Assembly: GCF_000327065.1 (NCBI RefSeq)
Contig: NC_019936.1
Location: forward strand, 1,488,001-1,552,000
Direction: 5' to 3'
Source: Stutzerimonas stutzeri RCH2
GTDB lineage: Bacteria; Pseudomonadota; Gammaproteobacteria; Pseudomonadales; Pseudomonadaceae
DNA: 64,000 bases
The position numbers and the translations under genes are program-made. Below are positions 28,088 through 37,047 of the stretch, one piece after another. A model generated the notes under the pieces. The model was not told the origin of the DNA, ran no database searches, and saw only the letters and a program-made list of their open reading frames with translations. Each line of letters begins with the position of its first letter. Position 1 is the first letter of the stretch.

Positions 28088-29395
28088 ATGTCTCGATTCT
28101 CTCGTCCGTCGGCTTCGGCACTGGGCCGCTTTCTGCAACTGGGCGGCACTGGCGCGCGCATTGCCGGCAACCTGCTGGTGCAGCGCCTCACGCCAGGCAA
28201 GGCGCGTATCGACTGGGCTCCGGTCGGCGAACTGCTCGGTGATGCGCTTGGGCAGATGAAGGGCCCGGTGCTGAAGCTCGGTCAGCAGGCCTCGCAATGG
28301 CAGGACCTGCTGCCCGAACCGATCAGCGCGGCGCTGGCGCGCTTGCAGAACCAGGTGCCCTCGCTGCCATTCGATGCGCTGCAAGCCAATCTGCAGCGCG
28401 TCTACGACGGCAAGCTGTACGAACTGTTCGAGTCCATCGAGCCGGAGCCCGCGGCGGCGGCCTCGCTGGGCCAGGTCCACCGCGCTCGGGATCGGCAGGG
28501 CAGGGCGCTGATCATGAAGGTCCAGTACCCCGGCATCCGCGCCATCTGCGATGCCGATCTGCGCCAGCTGCGCCGCTTGATGCCGCTCGGGCGACTGTTC
28601 GGCACGCCGCCCGCGCGTCTCGATGCGGTGTATGTCGAGCTGCAACGGGCCATTGCCGAGGAACTCGACTACGAGGCCGAGCGCGCCAACCTCGAAGCCT
28701 TCCGCGAGCACTTCAGCAACTGGCCGGGCATCCGCATTCCCTTTGCCGTGGGCGAACTCTGCCGGCCCGGTGTGCTGGTGCTGGAGGACCTGCCGGGCCG
28801 CTCCATGGCCGAGGTCGAACAGGCCCCGGCGGAGGTGCGCCAGCGCCTGGCCGAAACCCTCTGCGAATGGCTGGCCGAGCAGGCATTCGGTCTGCAACGG
28901 CTGCATACCGATCCGCATCCCGGCAACCTCGCCTGGACCGAGACCGGCGAGCTGGTGGTCTACGATTTCGGCAGTGTGCTGCGCCTGGAACCGCGCTTGC
29001 TGGCCGGCTACGTGCAGATATTCGAAGCACTGCGTGGCATCTCCAGCGAAGCGCTGGAACCGGGTTTTCAAGCCCTGGGCGGCCGCCAACCGGGGAGCAC
29101 GCCGCCGCACGGCCTGTATCGACGCATCCACCTGATGCTGCACCCGCTGCTGCAACCCGGCGCGCAGTGGGACTTCCGCGAGGCGGCGCTGCATCAACGG
29201 CTGTCCGAGCTGTTCCCCCTGATGATGTCCGCACTCGGCAGCCTGCAACCGGCTTCCGGCACCTTGCTGATCAACCGCACGCTGGAAGGCCATTACTGGA
29301 ACCTCTACCGGCTCGGCGCTTGCCTGCCCATCGCCGACCTGCTCGCTGAACATATCAAACGCTGGCGCAGCGAAGCCGACGCCCGTCGACCGTAA
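28088..29395 (+). CDS. ABC1/AarF-family atypical kinase
   Basis: 435 residues from the ATG at 28088 (MSRFSRPSASALG); 63 upstream bases are open but not family-like. The ABC1 hallmarks are present: LKLGQQASQWQDLLP (KxGQ motif, about 62-76), EPAAAASLGQVHRA (Ala-rich loop), IMKVQYPG (catalytic Lys), HTDPHPGNLAW and VVYDFGS (metal-binding Asp). UbiB/COQ8-like proteins are ATPases that support ubiquinone or lipid metabolism. This is a second-type ABC1 protein, not the ubi operon copy. It is followed after 14 bases by an SDR gene. Confidence 0.9.
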   Translation: MSRFSRPSASALGRFLQLGGTGARIAGNLLVQRLTPGKARIDWAPVGELLGDALGQMKGPVLKLGQQASQWQDLLPEPISAALARLQNQVPSLPFDALQANLQRVYDGKLYELFESIEPEPAAAASLGQVHRARDRQGRALIMKVQYPGIRAICDADLRQLRRLMPLGRLFGTPPARLDAVYVELQRAIAEELDYEAERANLEAFREHFSNWPGIRIPFAVGELCRPGVLVLEDLPGRSMAEVEQAPAEVRQRLAETLCEWLAEQAFGLQRLHTDPHPGNLAWTETGELVVYDFGSVLRLEPRLLAGYVQIFEALRGISSEALEPGFQALGGRQPGSTPPHGLYRRIHLMLHPLLQPGAQWDFREAALHQRLSELFPLMMSALGSLQPASGTLLINRTLEGHYWNLYRLGACLPIADLLAEHIKRWRSEADARRP

Positions 29396-29409
29396 ATCTG
29401 GAGATCGTC

Positions 29410-30111
29410 ATGCCGTTGGATTCATTCCCCGAAGGATTTCGTGCGCTGGTCATTGGCGCATCCGGTGGCATCGGCGCCGCATTGGTCGATGCCTTGCGCA
29501 GCGATCCGCGCTGCGCGTCGGTCATTGCCCTGAGTCGCTCGTCCGAACCAGCGCTCGACCTGACCGATCCCGCCAGCATCGAACAGGCCGCGGCCAGCGT
29601 GGCGGGGCAGGGGCCGTTTCACCTGATCGTCAACGCCGCCGGCGTGCTGCACGGTGCCGACTTCATGCCGGAGAAGCGCCTGGCTGATCTCAACCAGGCG
29701 CAGCTGCTCGCCACCTTCCAGATCAACACCTTCGGCCCGGCCATGCTGCTGCGCCACTTCAGCGGCCTACTCGACCGCCAGCGCGGCGTGTTCGCCATGC
29801 TCTCGGCCAAAGTCGGCAGCATCGGCGATAACCGCCTCGGCGGCTGGTACAGCTACCGCGCCTCCAAGGCCGCGCTGAACATGCTGATCAAGACTGCTTC
29901 CATCGAGGTGCGCCGTAGCCAACCGAATGCAGTGCTGCTGGCGCTGCACCCGGGCACGGTGAACTCACGGCTGTCGCAGCCCTTTCGGGGCGAAGAGATC
30001 GGTCGTCCCGCCAGCGATGCAGCGCGGGATCTGTTGCGTGTGATCGATGGTCTGGGGCCGGAGGCGAGCGGTGGGTTCTATGCCTACAGTGGCGAAGAGT
30101 TACCCTGGTAG
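29410..30111 (+). CDS. Short-chain dehydrogenase (C-factor-like)
   Basis: 233 residues. Nucleotide-binding VIGASGGIGAAL (about 14-25), NAAGVLHG (about 78-85), catalytic Ser region MLSAKVGSI and YRASK (Tyr and Lys of the active site) are intact, and GTVNSRLSQPF follows as in the CsgA/C-factor branch of the SDR family. Probably co-transcribed with the ABC1 kinase 14 bases upstream, suggesting a shared isoprenoid or membrane-lipid theme, which is inference. Confidence 0.87.
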   Translation: MPLDSFPEGFRALVIGASGGIGAALVDALRSDPRCASVIALSRSSEPALDLTDPASIEQAAASVAGQGPFHLIVNAAGVLHGADFMPEKRLADLNQAQLLATFQINTFGPAMLLRHFSGLLDRQRGVFAMLSAKVGSIGDNRLGGWYSYRASKAALNMLIKTASIEVRRSQPNAVLLALHPGTVNSRLSQPFRGEEIGRPASDAARDLLRVIDGLGPEASGGFYAYSGEELPW

Positions 30112-30117
30112 CGGCCC

Positions 30118-30255
30118 TCAGCCAGCCGGCGTGGCAAGGGCGCGGGAGACGGTCTCGGCCAGCTGCTCGAGGGTGAAGGATTTGGTCATCAGGTGCATGC
30201 CCGGGGCCAGGCGATCGACACGGGTCGCCGCCTGCTCGGCGTAGCCGGTGATCAT
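30118..30255 (-). pseudogene. Remnant: C-terminal end of a receiver (REC) domain protein
   Basis: Forty-five codons on the minus strand read MITGYAEQAATRVDRL, then LMTKSFTLEQLAETVSRAL and a stop. This is the last third of a response-regulator or hybrid-kinase receiver domain: the ITGYAE segment after beta-4, the conserved Lys (TKSF instead of KPF) and the alpha-5 helix are recognisable. The phospho-Asp part and everything upstream are missing; upstream sequence is the end of the AraC gene with an unrelated junction. It is most simply a deletion remnant, not a functional small gene. Confidence 0.65.
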
Positions 30256-30303
30256 GTTCCTAAGGGTCCTTCGACGCCAGGGCGCAGGCGTTGCAAACGG
30301 GCT

Positions 30304-31047
30304 TCAGCGTTCAAACCGCTGCAGGCTGCGAAAGACCTGCGCGGGGCTGGCGCCGATATAGCGCTTGTAGCAATTGCTGAAATGGCTGGCATCGGCGAAA
30401 CCCGCATCCACGGCGGCCCGCGTCAGGCAGTCCGTACGCTGCATATACTCGGCCGCGAGCAGCAGGCGCTTCCAGATGCGGAAGCCGCGGTAGCTCATGC
30501 CGGTTTCGGCGCGGAACAGGTGCGCCATGCGCGAGGGAGAGAGGTGTACCAGCGAGGCTGCTTGCGCCAGCGCGTGGTTGACGTCGCCCTCCTGGCGCAA
30601 CAGCTCGAATACCGGCGTCAGGCGGCCCGCGTCGGTTGCATTGTCCGCGGCGGGCATCAGCGCCAGCAGGGTCTGCCTCGTCTGCTCCTTGCTCGGCGCC
30701 TCTTCGTAGAGCGCGGTCAGCGTATCGATCAGCACGGGATCGTGCAGGGGTAGCGCACACTGCCCGGGGCGCCAGGTAAAGCGTTGCACGAAGCGCCCGT
30801 ACAGCTCGCTGTCGCGCTCGACGAACAGCTTGGCCAGCACGCCACCCTGTGCATCCACGGCATGCGCCACACCGGCGGGTACCACCACGGCCCGGCAGGG
30901 CAGGGCGGTGCCCGCCAGTTGCAGCACAAGCGGGCGATAGAGGCCGACCATGAGCACCGCGGCGCCGTTGACGCGTCTGTCCAGATGCCGCAGCGGGCCG
31001 AAGTACAGCAGCATGTCCGGCCACATCAGCAGGTGCGAAGGCAGCAT
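30304..31047 (-). CDS. AraC-family transcriptional regulator (cupin type)
   Basis: 247 residues: an N-terminal sensor half (about 1-130, containing CRAVVVPAGVAHAVDAQGG, a cupin-like strand pattern) and a C-terminal pair of HTHs (AQAASLVHLSPSRMAHLF and AAVDAGFADASHFSNCYKR). The small size and N-domain suggest a ligand-responsive activator. It is divergent from the DUF3047 gene at 31175 across 127 bases, which is the natural target. Confidence 0.85.
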   Translation of the reverse strand: MLPSHLLMWPDMLLYFGPLRHLDRRVNGAAVLMVGLYRPLVLQLAGTALPCRAVVVPAGVAHAVDAQGGVLAKLFVERDSELYGRFVQRFTWRPGQCALPLHDPVLIDTLTALYEEAPSKEQTRQTLLALMPAADNATDAGRLTPVFELLRQEGDVNHALAQAASLVHLSPSRMAHLFRAETGMSYRGFRIWKRLLLAAEYMQRTDCLTRAAVDAGFADASHFSNCYKRYIGASPAQVFRSLQRFER

Positions 31048-31174
31048 GCCCGGGGCTCCTCAAGTCAGCTCGTTTTTACAAGCCTCACGCTAGCAGCCGG
31101 CCCTAGCATCCAGACATCGTACTTTGGCGCCGAAAGCCCGGCTCAGGCGTCCGCACCCGCACGGAGGAAAAACA

Positions 31175-32332
31175 ATGACAAACACCATCCCGCTCGAGCC
31201 CCTCGCCAGGACCGGCTCTGTGTCGACGCCGGCGCAATTCGAGGCCCAACTCACCGACATCGCGGCGCCGCTGGCGGGCGAGGCGGTGCTCGGGCTGCGC
31301 GCGCTGTACTTGCCCTGGCGCGTCGGGTCCTGGCTGGACACCGGCCTGCTGGTGAAGGCCGGCGATCAGCTGACCTTCGTGCTCGAGGGCGGCGTTGAGG
31401 TCTCCCGGGCGCTGGGCATCCGTTATTCGGCGGAGCTGGCGACCTGGGCGCGCATCGGCGAGCGGGGGCCGATCTTCCGCGCGTTGCACGACACTCAGAG
31501 CTTCACGGCGGAGCAGGACGGCCCCCTGCAGCTCAAGCTCTACCCGCGCGATCGCTGGCTCGATGCCAGCGGCCGCTACAGTGGCGAGCCGCCAGCGTTC
31601 AACCCCGACGAGGGCGGCGGCGTCAATGTCGGCATCATCCACTGGCGGCCCGGCACCGATATCGCCGAGGTGCTGGGCCAGGCTGCGGCCGGTCGCGACG
31701 CCGCGCACTGGGCCAGCCGCGAGCTGGCGCGCCTGCGTACACCGCGTGCGCCCTTGCCCGGTGGCTGGCAGGAACTCTGGGAACTGGGGCCGTCCACGGT
31801 GTTCTCAGCTGTCACGCCGGCCCAGGCGGGCCGGGCGCCGGCACGGGCCATCCGCCTGCATACCCGTGACGATGTCTCCATCCTGCAGAAAGAGGCCGAC
31901 CTGTCGCTGAGCGCGCGCACCACGCTGAGCTGGAAGTGGAAGGTTGATCGGTTGCCCTCGTCGGTCGCCGAAGACCAGATCCACACCCATGACTACCTGA
32001 GCATCGCGGTGGAGTTCGACAACGGCCGCGACCTTACCTTCTATTGGAGCCGGGATCTCCCCGAAGGCACGCACTTCCACTGCCCGCTGCCCGGCTGGCA
32101 CGACCGCGAGACGCATGTCGTGGTGCGTTCGGGCACCGCCGATCTCGGCCAATGGCTGAGCGAGGAGCAGAACATACTGGACCACTACCGCTCCGCCATC
32201 GGCGGCGAGCCCCCAGCACGCATCCGTCGAGTCTGGCTGATCGGGGTCAGCCTGTTCCAGCATGGTGAAGGGGAGGCGACCTTCGGCGATATCCTGCTCC
32301 GGGATGTCGGTATCGAAAAACGTATCTACTGA
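31175..32332 (+). CDS. DUF3047 protein
   Basis: 385 residues from the ATG at 31175 with GGAGGA seven bases upstream. The C-terminal half (about 195-385) fits DUF3047: LSWKWKVDRLPSSVAEDQ, HDYLSIAVEF, LTFYWSRDLPEGTHFHCPLP and a final FGDILLRDVGIE. The N-terminal half is an unnamed beta-rich domain, perhaps a carbohydrate-binding or galactose-binding-like module. No signal peptide is seen, so it may be cytoplasmic. Function unknown. Controlled, probably, by the divergent AraC regulator. Confidence 0.75.
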   Translation: MTNTIPLEPLARTGSVSTPAQFEAQLTDIAAPLAGEAVLGLRALYLPWRVGSWLDTGLLVKAGDQLTFVLEGGVEVSRALGIRYSAELATWARIGERGPIFRALHDTQSFTAEQDGPLQLKLYPRDRWLDASGRYSGEPPAFNPDEGGGVNVGIIHWRPGTDIAEVLGQAAAGRDAAHWASRELARLRTPRAPLPGGWQELWELGPSTVFSAVTPAQAGRAPARAIRLHTRDDVSILQKEADLSLSARTTLSWKWKVDRLPSSVAEDQIHTHDYLSIAVEFDNGRDLTFYWSRDLPEGTHFHCPLPGWHDRETHVVVRSGTADLGQWLSEEQNILDHYRSAIGGEPPARIRRVWLIGVSLFQHGEGEATFGDILLRDVGIEKRIY

Positions 32333-32637
32333 GAACCTCTCGGGCTGCGACGACGCTGAGCGAGTCCGCCCGCTCAGCGCGATCCGACGCAGCGCAGCAG
32401 CTCGTTGGGTTCCGCGCCCGGTGGTGTGCTGGTCGCGTTCGGAGTGAGGTTGGCGACTTCCACCGCCCCGTAGCGCGGCCTGAAACCGCTCGCAGCCCCA
32501 CGCCGAACGCAGCTCTCGAGCCGTTCGGCAGCGCACGATCCGCTGCGCACCTACGCCTCGTCCCCATTGTCTATGTTGGTGATAACCGCCCCAGCCATCG
32601 CGGGGCGGCGGTGACCACAAGAATAAGGATGAGCACG
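32333..32637. other. 305-base intergenic region before ggt
   Basis: No gene is supported. Twenty-one bases after the DUF3047 stop is a perfect 9-bp hairpin CGCTGAGCG/CGCTCAGCG (32354-32379, 8-base loop) without a T-tract, probably an mRNA 3' structure. The remainder should include the ggt promoter. Confidence 0.4.
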
Positions 32638-34311
32638 ATGCGTTTGCTTCAGATCAGCAGGTTGACCCTTGGCGTGGCGATCGTCGCCACCGGCCACATC
32701 GCCCACGGCGCGCTTCTGGAGGGCGGGGCGGTCGCAGCCCCCGATGAGTACAGCGCCAAGGTGGCCGCTCAGGTGCTCAAGGCCGGCGGCAATGCGGTGG
32801 ATGCCGCGGTGGCGACCGCCTTCACCTTGGCCGTTACCTACCCCGAGGCCGGCAATATCGGCGGCGGTGGCTTCATGACGCTGTACATCGAGGGCAAGCC
32901 GTACTTTCTGGATTACCGGGAAGTCGCGCCCAAGGCCGCCAGCAAGACCATGTACCTCGACGACAAGGGCGAAGTGATCGAGAACCTGAGCCTGGTCGGC
33001 GCCAGGGCCTCCGGTGTGCCCGGCACCGTGTTGGGCATGTGGGAGGCCCATCAGCGCTTCGGCAAGCTGCCCTGGAGCGAGCTCATCACCCCGGCGGTCG
33101 GCTATGCCCGCGAAGGCTTCACCGTTGCCGACCAGCAGTTCCAGTACCGCGAGGACGCCATCGGGCTGTTCAACGGTACGACCAACTTCGAGGATTACTT
33201 CGGCGCCATGAAGGCGGGTTCCACCTTCCGCCAGCCGGAACTGGCCGAGACCCTGGAGCGCATCGCCGACAAGGGGCCTGACGACTTCTACAAAGGTAAG
33301 ACCGCCGACTTGCTGGTTGCGCAGATGCAGCGTGACGACGGGCTCATCACCAAGGAGGACCTGGCCGACTACCGCGTCAAATGGCGCGAACCGATGCGTG
33401 TCGACTGGCAGGGCAACAGCCTCTACACCGCGCCACTGCCCAGCTCCGGCGGCATCGCCCTGGCGCAGCTGATCGGCATGAAGGAGCAGCGCGCCGCCGA
33501 CTTCAAGGGCGTCGAGCTGAACTCGGCACGCTACATCCACCTGCTCGCGGAGATCGAGAAGCGCGTCTTTGCCGACCGTGCCGACTACCTCGGCGACCCG
33601 GACTATTCCGACGTGCCGGTCGCGAAGCTGACCTCGCCCGAGTACCTGAAGCAGCGCGCGTCCGAGATCAATCCAACGGCCATCTCGGAGACCGAGAAGG
33701 TGCGCCCGGGCCTCGAACCGCGGCAGACGACGCACTTCTCCATCGTCGATGCCGACGGCAACGCGGTCAGCAACACCTACACCCTCAACCTGGACTACGG
33801 CAGCGGCGTGGTGGTCAAGGGGGCCGGATTTTTGCTCAACGACGAGATGGACGACTTCAGTGCCAAGCCGGGCGTTGCCAATGCCTTCGGTGTGGTCGGC
33901 AGCGACGCCAACGCCATCGAGCCGGGCAAGCGCATGCTGTCCTCCATGAGTCCGAGCATCGTCACGCGCGACGGCAAGGTCAGCCTAGTGCTCGGCACGC
34001 CGGGCGGCTCGCGCATCTTCACCTCGATCTTTCAGGTGCTGAACAACGTCTACGACTTCGACATGCCGCTGGAAAAAGCCGTGGCTGCGCAACGGGTGCA
34101 CCATCAGCTCTTGCCGAAGGACACCATCTATTACGACGCCCATGCACCGCTGACCGGCGAGGTTGCCGACGAGCTGAAAGCCATGGGTTACACGCTGGAG
34201 GATCAGGGCTGGCTTATGGGTGATATCCAGGCGATACGCGTCGACGGCACGCGCCTGCAGACTGGATCAGACCCGCGCGGGCGTGGCGTTGGGATGGTCG
34301 TTAAACCCTGA
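32638..34311 (+). CDS. ggt: Gamma-glutamyltransferase (periplasmic)
   Basis: 557 residues from the ATG at 32638, chosen because AAGGAT lies seven bases upstream; ATG 32629 and GTG 32611 are alternatives. A signal peptide (LTLGVAIVATGHIAHGA) directs it to the periplasm. The precursor pattern is clear: GGNAVDAAVATAFTLAVTYPEAGNIGGGGFM in parts near the N-terminus, and the autocleavage/nucleophile site QTTHFSIVD near residue 363, where the second Thr becomes the N-terminal nucleophile of the small subunit. GGSR (PGGSRIF) follows. It hydrolyses glutathione and gamma-glutamyl compounds. It appears monocistronic. Confidence 0.93.
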   Translation: MRLLQISRLTLGVAIVATGHIAHGALLEGGAVAAPDEYSAKVAAQVLKAGGNAVDAAVATAFTLAVTYPEAGNIGGGGFMTLYIEGKPYFLDYREVAPKAASKTMYLDDKGEVIENLSLVGARASGVPGTVLGMWEAHQRFGKLPWSELITPAVGYAREGFTVADQQFQYREDAIGLFNGTTNFEDYFGAMKAGSTFRQPELAETLERIADKGPDDFYKGKTADLLVAQMQRDDGLITKEDLADYRVKWREPMRVDWQGNSLYTAPLPSSGGIALAQLIGMKEQRAADFKGVELNSARYIHLLAEIEKRVFADRADYLGDPDYSDVPVAKLTSPEYLKQRASEINPTAISETEKVRPGLEPRQTTHFSIVDADGNAVSNTYTLNLDYGSGVVVKGAGFLLNDEMDDFSAKPGVANAFGVVGSDANAIEPGKRMLSSMSPSIVTRDGKVSLVLGTPGGSRIFTSIFQVLNNVYDFDMPLEKAVAAQRVHHQLLPKDTIYYDAHAPLTGEVADELKAMGYTLEDQGWLMGDIQAIRVDGTRLQTGSDPRGRGVGMVVKP

Positions 34312-34364
34312 TGGGCGAAGGGGGAGAGCAAGCGGAGGGAATCGTTGCGGTCTTGTGAAGCCTC

Positions 34365-34431
34365 ATGCGCCGCAGCGGGCTGCGGCGCATAAGGTTCAGC
34401 TTTCAACGCCGCACATGGGCTGTGCGGCGTT
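34365..34431. terminator. Tandem hairpins between convergent ggt and VOC genes
   Basis: Two perfect 11-bp inverted repeats in a row: ATGCGCCGCAG/CTGCGGCGCAT (34365-34390, 4-base loop) and AACGCCGCACA/TGTGCGGCGTT (34405-34431, 5-base loop). They sit between two gene 3' ends, as bidirectional terminators do, but neither side has a T-run, so termination efficiency is uncertain and they may instead protect mRNA ends. Confidence 0.5.
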
Positions 34432-34442
34432 GAGCGGGACGC

Positions 34443-34835
34443 TTACTGCGGGCGGTAGATGGCGCACAGCTTGTTGCCGTCAGGGTCGCGCACATAGCTG
34501 AGGTGCAACGCGCCGAGGCTGGTTTCGCGCAGTCCCGGCGGCTCCTCACAGGTGGTGCCGCCATGGGCGACGCCGACATCGTGAAACGCCTTGACCTGCT
34601 CGGCCGAGCTGCACTTGAAGCCAATCGTGCCGCCGTTGCCGACGGTCGCTTCCTCACCGTTGATGGGCTCGGTGACACCGAACAGGCTGCCGTCGTGGCG
34701 GTAGAACAGGCGGGTATGCCCGGATGGCCCCACGTTGCGCAACGGCTCGCCAGCGCCGAGTACGCCGAGCACGGCATCGTAGAACCGCTTTGACCGTTCA
34801 ATATCATTCGAACCGACCATTACATGGTTGAGCAT
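34443..34835 (-). CDS. VOC-family (glyoxalase/bleomycin-resistance-like) protein
   Basis: 130 residues from the ATG at 34835 (MLNHVMVGSNDIERSKRFYDAVLG) with GAGG upstream. One VOC module pair: the N-terminal HVMVGSND strand and HDGSLFGVTEPI, then SYVRDPDGNKLCAIY at the end. These small beta-alpha-beta-beta-beta proteins bind metals for isomerase, dioxygenase or resistance functions; the substrate is not known. It is convergent with ggt. Confidence 0.85.
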   Translation of the reverse strand: MLNHVMVGSNDIERSKRFYDAVLGVLGAGEPLRNVGPSGHTRLFYRHDGSLFGVTEPINGEEATVGNGGTIGFKCSSAEQVKAFHDVGVAHGGTTCEEPPGLRETSLGALHLSYVRDPDGNKLCAIYRPQ

Positions 34836-35292
34836 GGGGGCCTCGCTATGTGGTTTGGATTTGTGCGGGTATGGAGCGAGCACTCTAGCATCGGGAGGAA
34901 GAGGGTGGACAAGCGGTGGGGTGGGCAGTGAGCCCAGATGTTCGAGCCGAAGATCAGAGGCTACTTTCGGCCAATACCGAACTCAAAAAAGTGTCCGACC
35001 TAACGGGGTAGAACCCTCAGTGTGTGAAGGGTGAGGTTTCTGAAACGCTGTTTGAGCTGGTTGTTTGAATCTTTGGATTCAGATCCCCAGCCCACCACAC
35101 AAGCCCATGATTTTCCTAGAGAAAGTCAGGGACTCTTTTGGTGTCTAAAAAACGTATAGCGACCGCAGCCCGCCAATCTAAAACAGCACGCTGGAAAAGA
35201 TCGCAAAACACGGTATGTTTCCAATACCTTCCAGCTGGCTCAATGCCATCAGTGCGTCAGCTGTCAGTCGTCAAGCAGGGAGAGACAAGAAG
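34836..35292. other. 457-base intergenic region, entry to a lower-GC island
   Basis: Base composition drops from the high-GC core at about 34,960. No gene, tRNA or integrase attachment site could be named. One short hairpin (TGAATC/GATTCA with TTTG loop, near 35067-35082) is present. This side would contain the promoter of the nuclease gene and the left island boundary. Confidence 0.4.
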
Positions 35293-37047
35293 ATGATGAC
35301 CCGATTCGGCCGAATCGAAACCGAATACAGCGTTCGTGGCATCCCCAGCTACAGCCTAGAAATCTGGCATGACGGCCTGAAAAAGCATCGTGTTATCAAG
35401 GGTGACTGCGAGTTCATCATCGACTCTAAAGCTAGGATGCAAGCTGAAGAATGGGATCAACGATGGGAGGTTGTCTCAGAACGAGAGCGGCATAAGGCAG
35501 ATCGTGCTGCTTGCAAAAGAATGACAGAAGAAAGTAAAGCGCTGGCATTGAAACAAACGCAGGCAGCTCAAGCTGAGCTCAATGCATTAAGCACCATCCT
35601 CAAAGGAACGCTTGAAGTCAATGATGCGATTGACTGGGAAAGCCTTAAGAACAAGGCCCCCTTCCCCGAGAAAGGCCCAGCCCCACTAAAGCTTCCACTA
35701 GAGCCAAAAATGGCCGTTCTTCCAAGAGAACCCCAAATAGAGGACCAAAGATATAATCCTAAGCTGGGTCTTCTAGAGTGGCTTATACCTTCCCGCAAAG
35801 TCCGCCTTCTAGCGGCAGCCGAAGCTGTTTTTGCTGCCGACAAGCTAGCGTGGGAGGAACATTGCGTAGTGGCGGAGAAAGCGCACCAAGCAGCCCTAGA
35901 GAATCACGCAAAAACAGTGGATAAAGCAAAAAAAATTCATGCTGGAGAAGTTGCCGCCTGGGAAATAAGGCGAGACGAATACAGAAGGGAAAGGGCGGCA
36001 GAACATACTCAAGTAGATGCAAAACGAATGGCATATGAGGCATTAGAGCCCGAGGCAATAGTCGAGTATTGCGACCTCGTTTTATCCTCATCAAAATATC
36101 CTGAGTACTTTCCTCAAGAATTTGATCTGGATTACGACCCTGCTTCTAAGACACTGATCTTGGACTACCAACTTCCAGCACCAGAAGCTTTACCTCGTTT
36201 GAAGGCAGTCAAATATGTAGTTAGCCGGGATGAGTTCGAAGAAAACACTATCACCGAAGCCCAAGCATCAAAACTGTACGACGACGTGCTTTACCAAGTA
36301 TCCCTTCGAACCTTGCACGAGTTGTTTGAAGCAGATGTGATTGATGCACTTGAAGCAGTGAATTTCAACGGAATTGTAACTGCTGTAGACAGATCAACAG
36401 GCAAGGCAGTGACTTCCTGTGTCCTATCGATCAGAGCTAGCAAAGCCGAATTCACTCAAATCAATCTTGATCAAGTGGACCCCAAGGCTTGCTTCAAATC
36501 TCTGAAAGGCGTGGGAAGTTCTAAACTGCACGGGCTGGCACCCGTAGCGCCAATTATGCAGCTCCGTAAAGAGGATGCTCGCTTTGTATCCTCATACGAC
36601 GTAGCAAGCACGCTCGACGAGAGCTTCAACCTCGCGGCAATGGGGTGGGAAGACTTCGAGCACCTGATTCGAGAGCTATTCGAACAAGAATTTTCGGTGA
36701 ACGGTGGCGAGGTAAAGGTCACTCAAGCAAGCCGCGATGGCGGTGTTGATGCAGTAGCTTTTGATCCAGACCCTATTCGTGGTGGAAAAATCGTGATTCA
36801 AGCTAAGCGGTATACCAACACCGTCGGGGTAAGTGCTGTACGCGACCTTTACGGTACAGTGCTTAACGAAGGCGCAACGAAAGGAATCTTGGTTACCACA
36901 TCCGATTACGGCCCGGATTCATATGCCTTCGCAGCTGGAAAGCCACTTGTCCTTCTGAGTGGAGCAAACCTTTTGCATATGCTGCAGAAGCATGGACATA
37001 AGGCAAGAATCGACCTCAGAGAGGCAAAACAAATGGCATCGACCTAA
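35293..37047 (+). CDS. Mrr-type restriction endonuclease-like protein with coiled-coil N-terminus
   Basis: 584 residues from the ATG at 35293 (MMTRFGRIETEY); an upstream ATG at 35215 is open but not family-like. The C-terminal 130 residues carry a Mrr_cat nuclease domain: WEDFEHLIRELFEQEF, then SRDGGVDAVAFDPD with the acidic residue and KIVIQAKRY with the QxK motif, so the PD-(D/E)xK core looks intact. The first 290 residues are charged and probably coiled coil; the middle is unnamed. There is no modification methylase beside it, so it is a candidate stand-alone (type IV-like) defence nuclease. GC content is visibly lower than the core genes. Confidence 0.72.
   Translation: MMTRFGRIETEYSVRGIPSYSLEIWHDGLKKHRVIKGDCEFIIDSKARMQAEEWDQRWEVVSERERHKADRAACKRMTEESKALALKQTQAAQAELNALSTILKGTLEVNDAIDWESLKNKAPFPEKGPAPLKLPLEPKMAVLPREPQIEDQRYNPKLGLLEWLIPSRKVRLLAAAEAVFAADKLAWEEHCVVAEKAHQAALENHAKTVDKAKKIHAGEVAAWEIRRDEYRRERAAEHTQVDAKRMAYEALEPEAIVEYCDLVLSSSKYPEYFPQEFDLDYDPASKTLILDYQLPAPEALPRLKAVKYVVSRDEFEENTITEAQASKLYDDVLYQVSLRTLHELFEADVIDALEAVNFNGIVTAVDRSTGKAVTSCVLSIRASKAEFTQINLDQVDPKACFKSLKGVGSSKLHGLAPVAPIMQLRKEDARFVSSYDVASTLDESFNLAAMGWEDFEHLIRELFEQEFSVNGGEVKVTQASRDGGVDAVAFDPDPIRGGKIVIQAKRYTNTVGVSAVRDLYGTVLNEGATKGILVTTSDYGPDSYAFAAGKPLVLLSGANLLHMLQKHGHKARIDLREAKQMAST

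Noticed and set aside
28037..29353. A 438-codon minus-strand frame
   Set aside because: It is the antisense shadow of the ABC1 kinase, whose motifs are complete on the plus strand.
35040..35120. A tRNA 3' end or integrase attachment site
   Set aside because: A CCCACCA-like string occurs but no acceptor/T-stem pairing or full cloverleaf is formed and no direct repeat was found at the integrase side.
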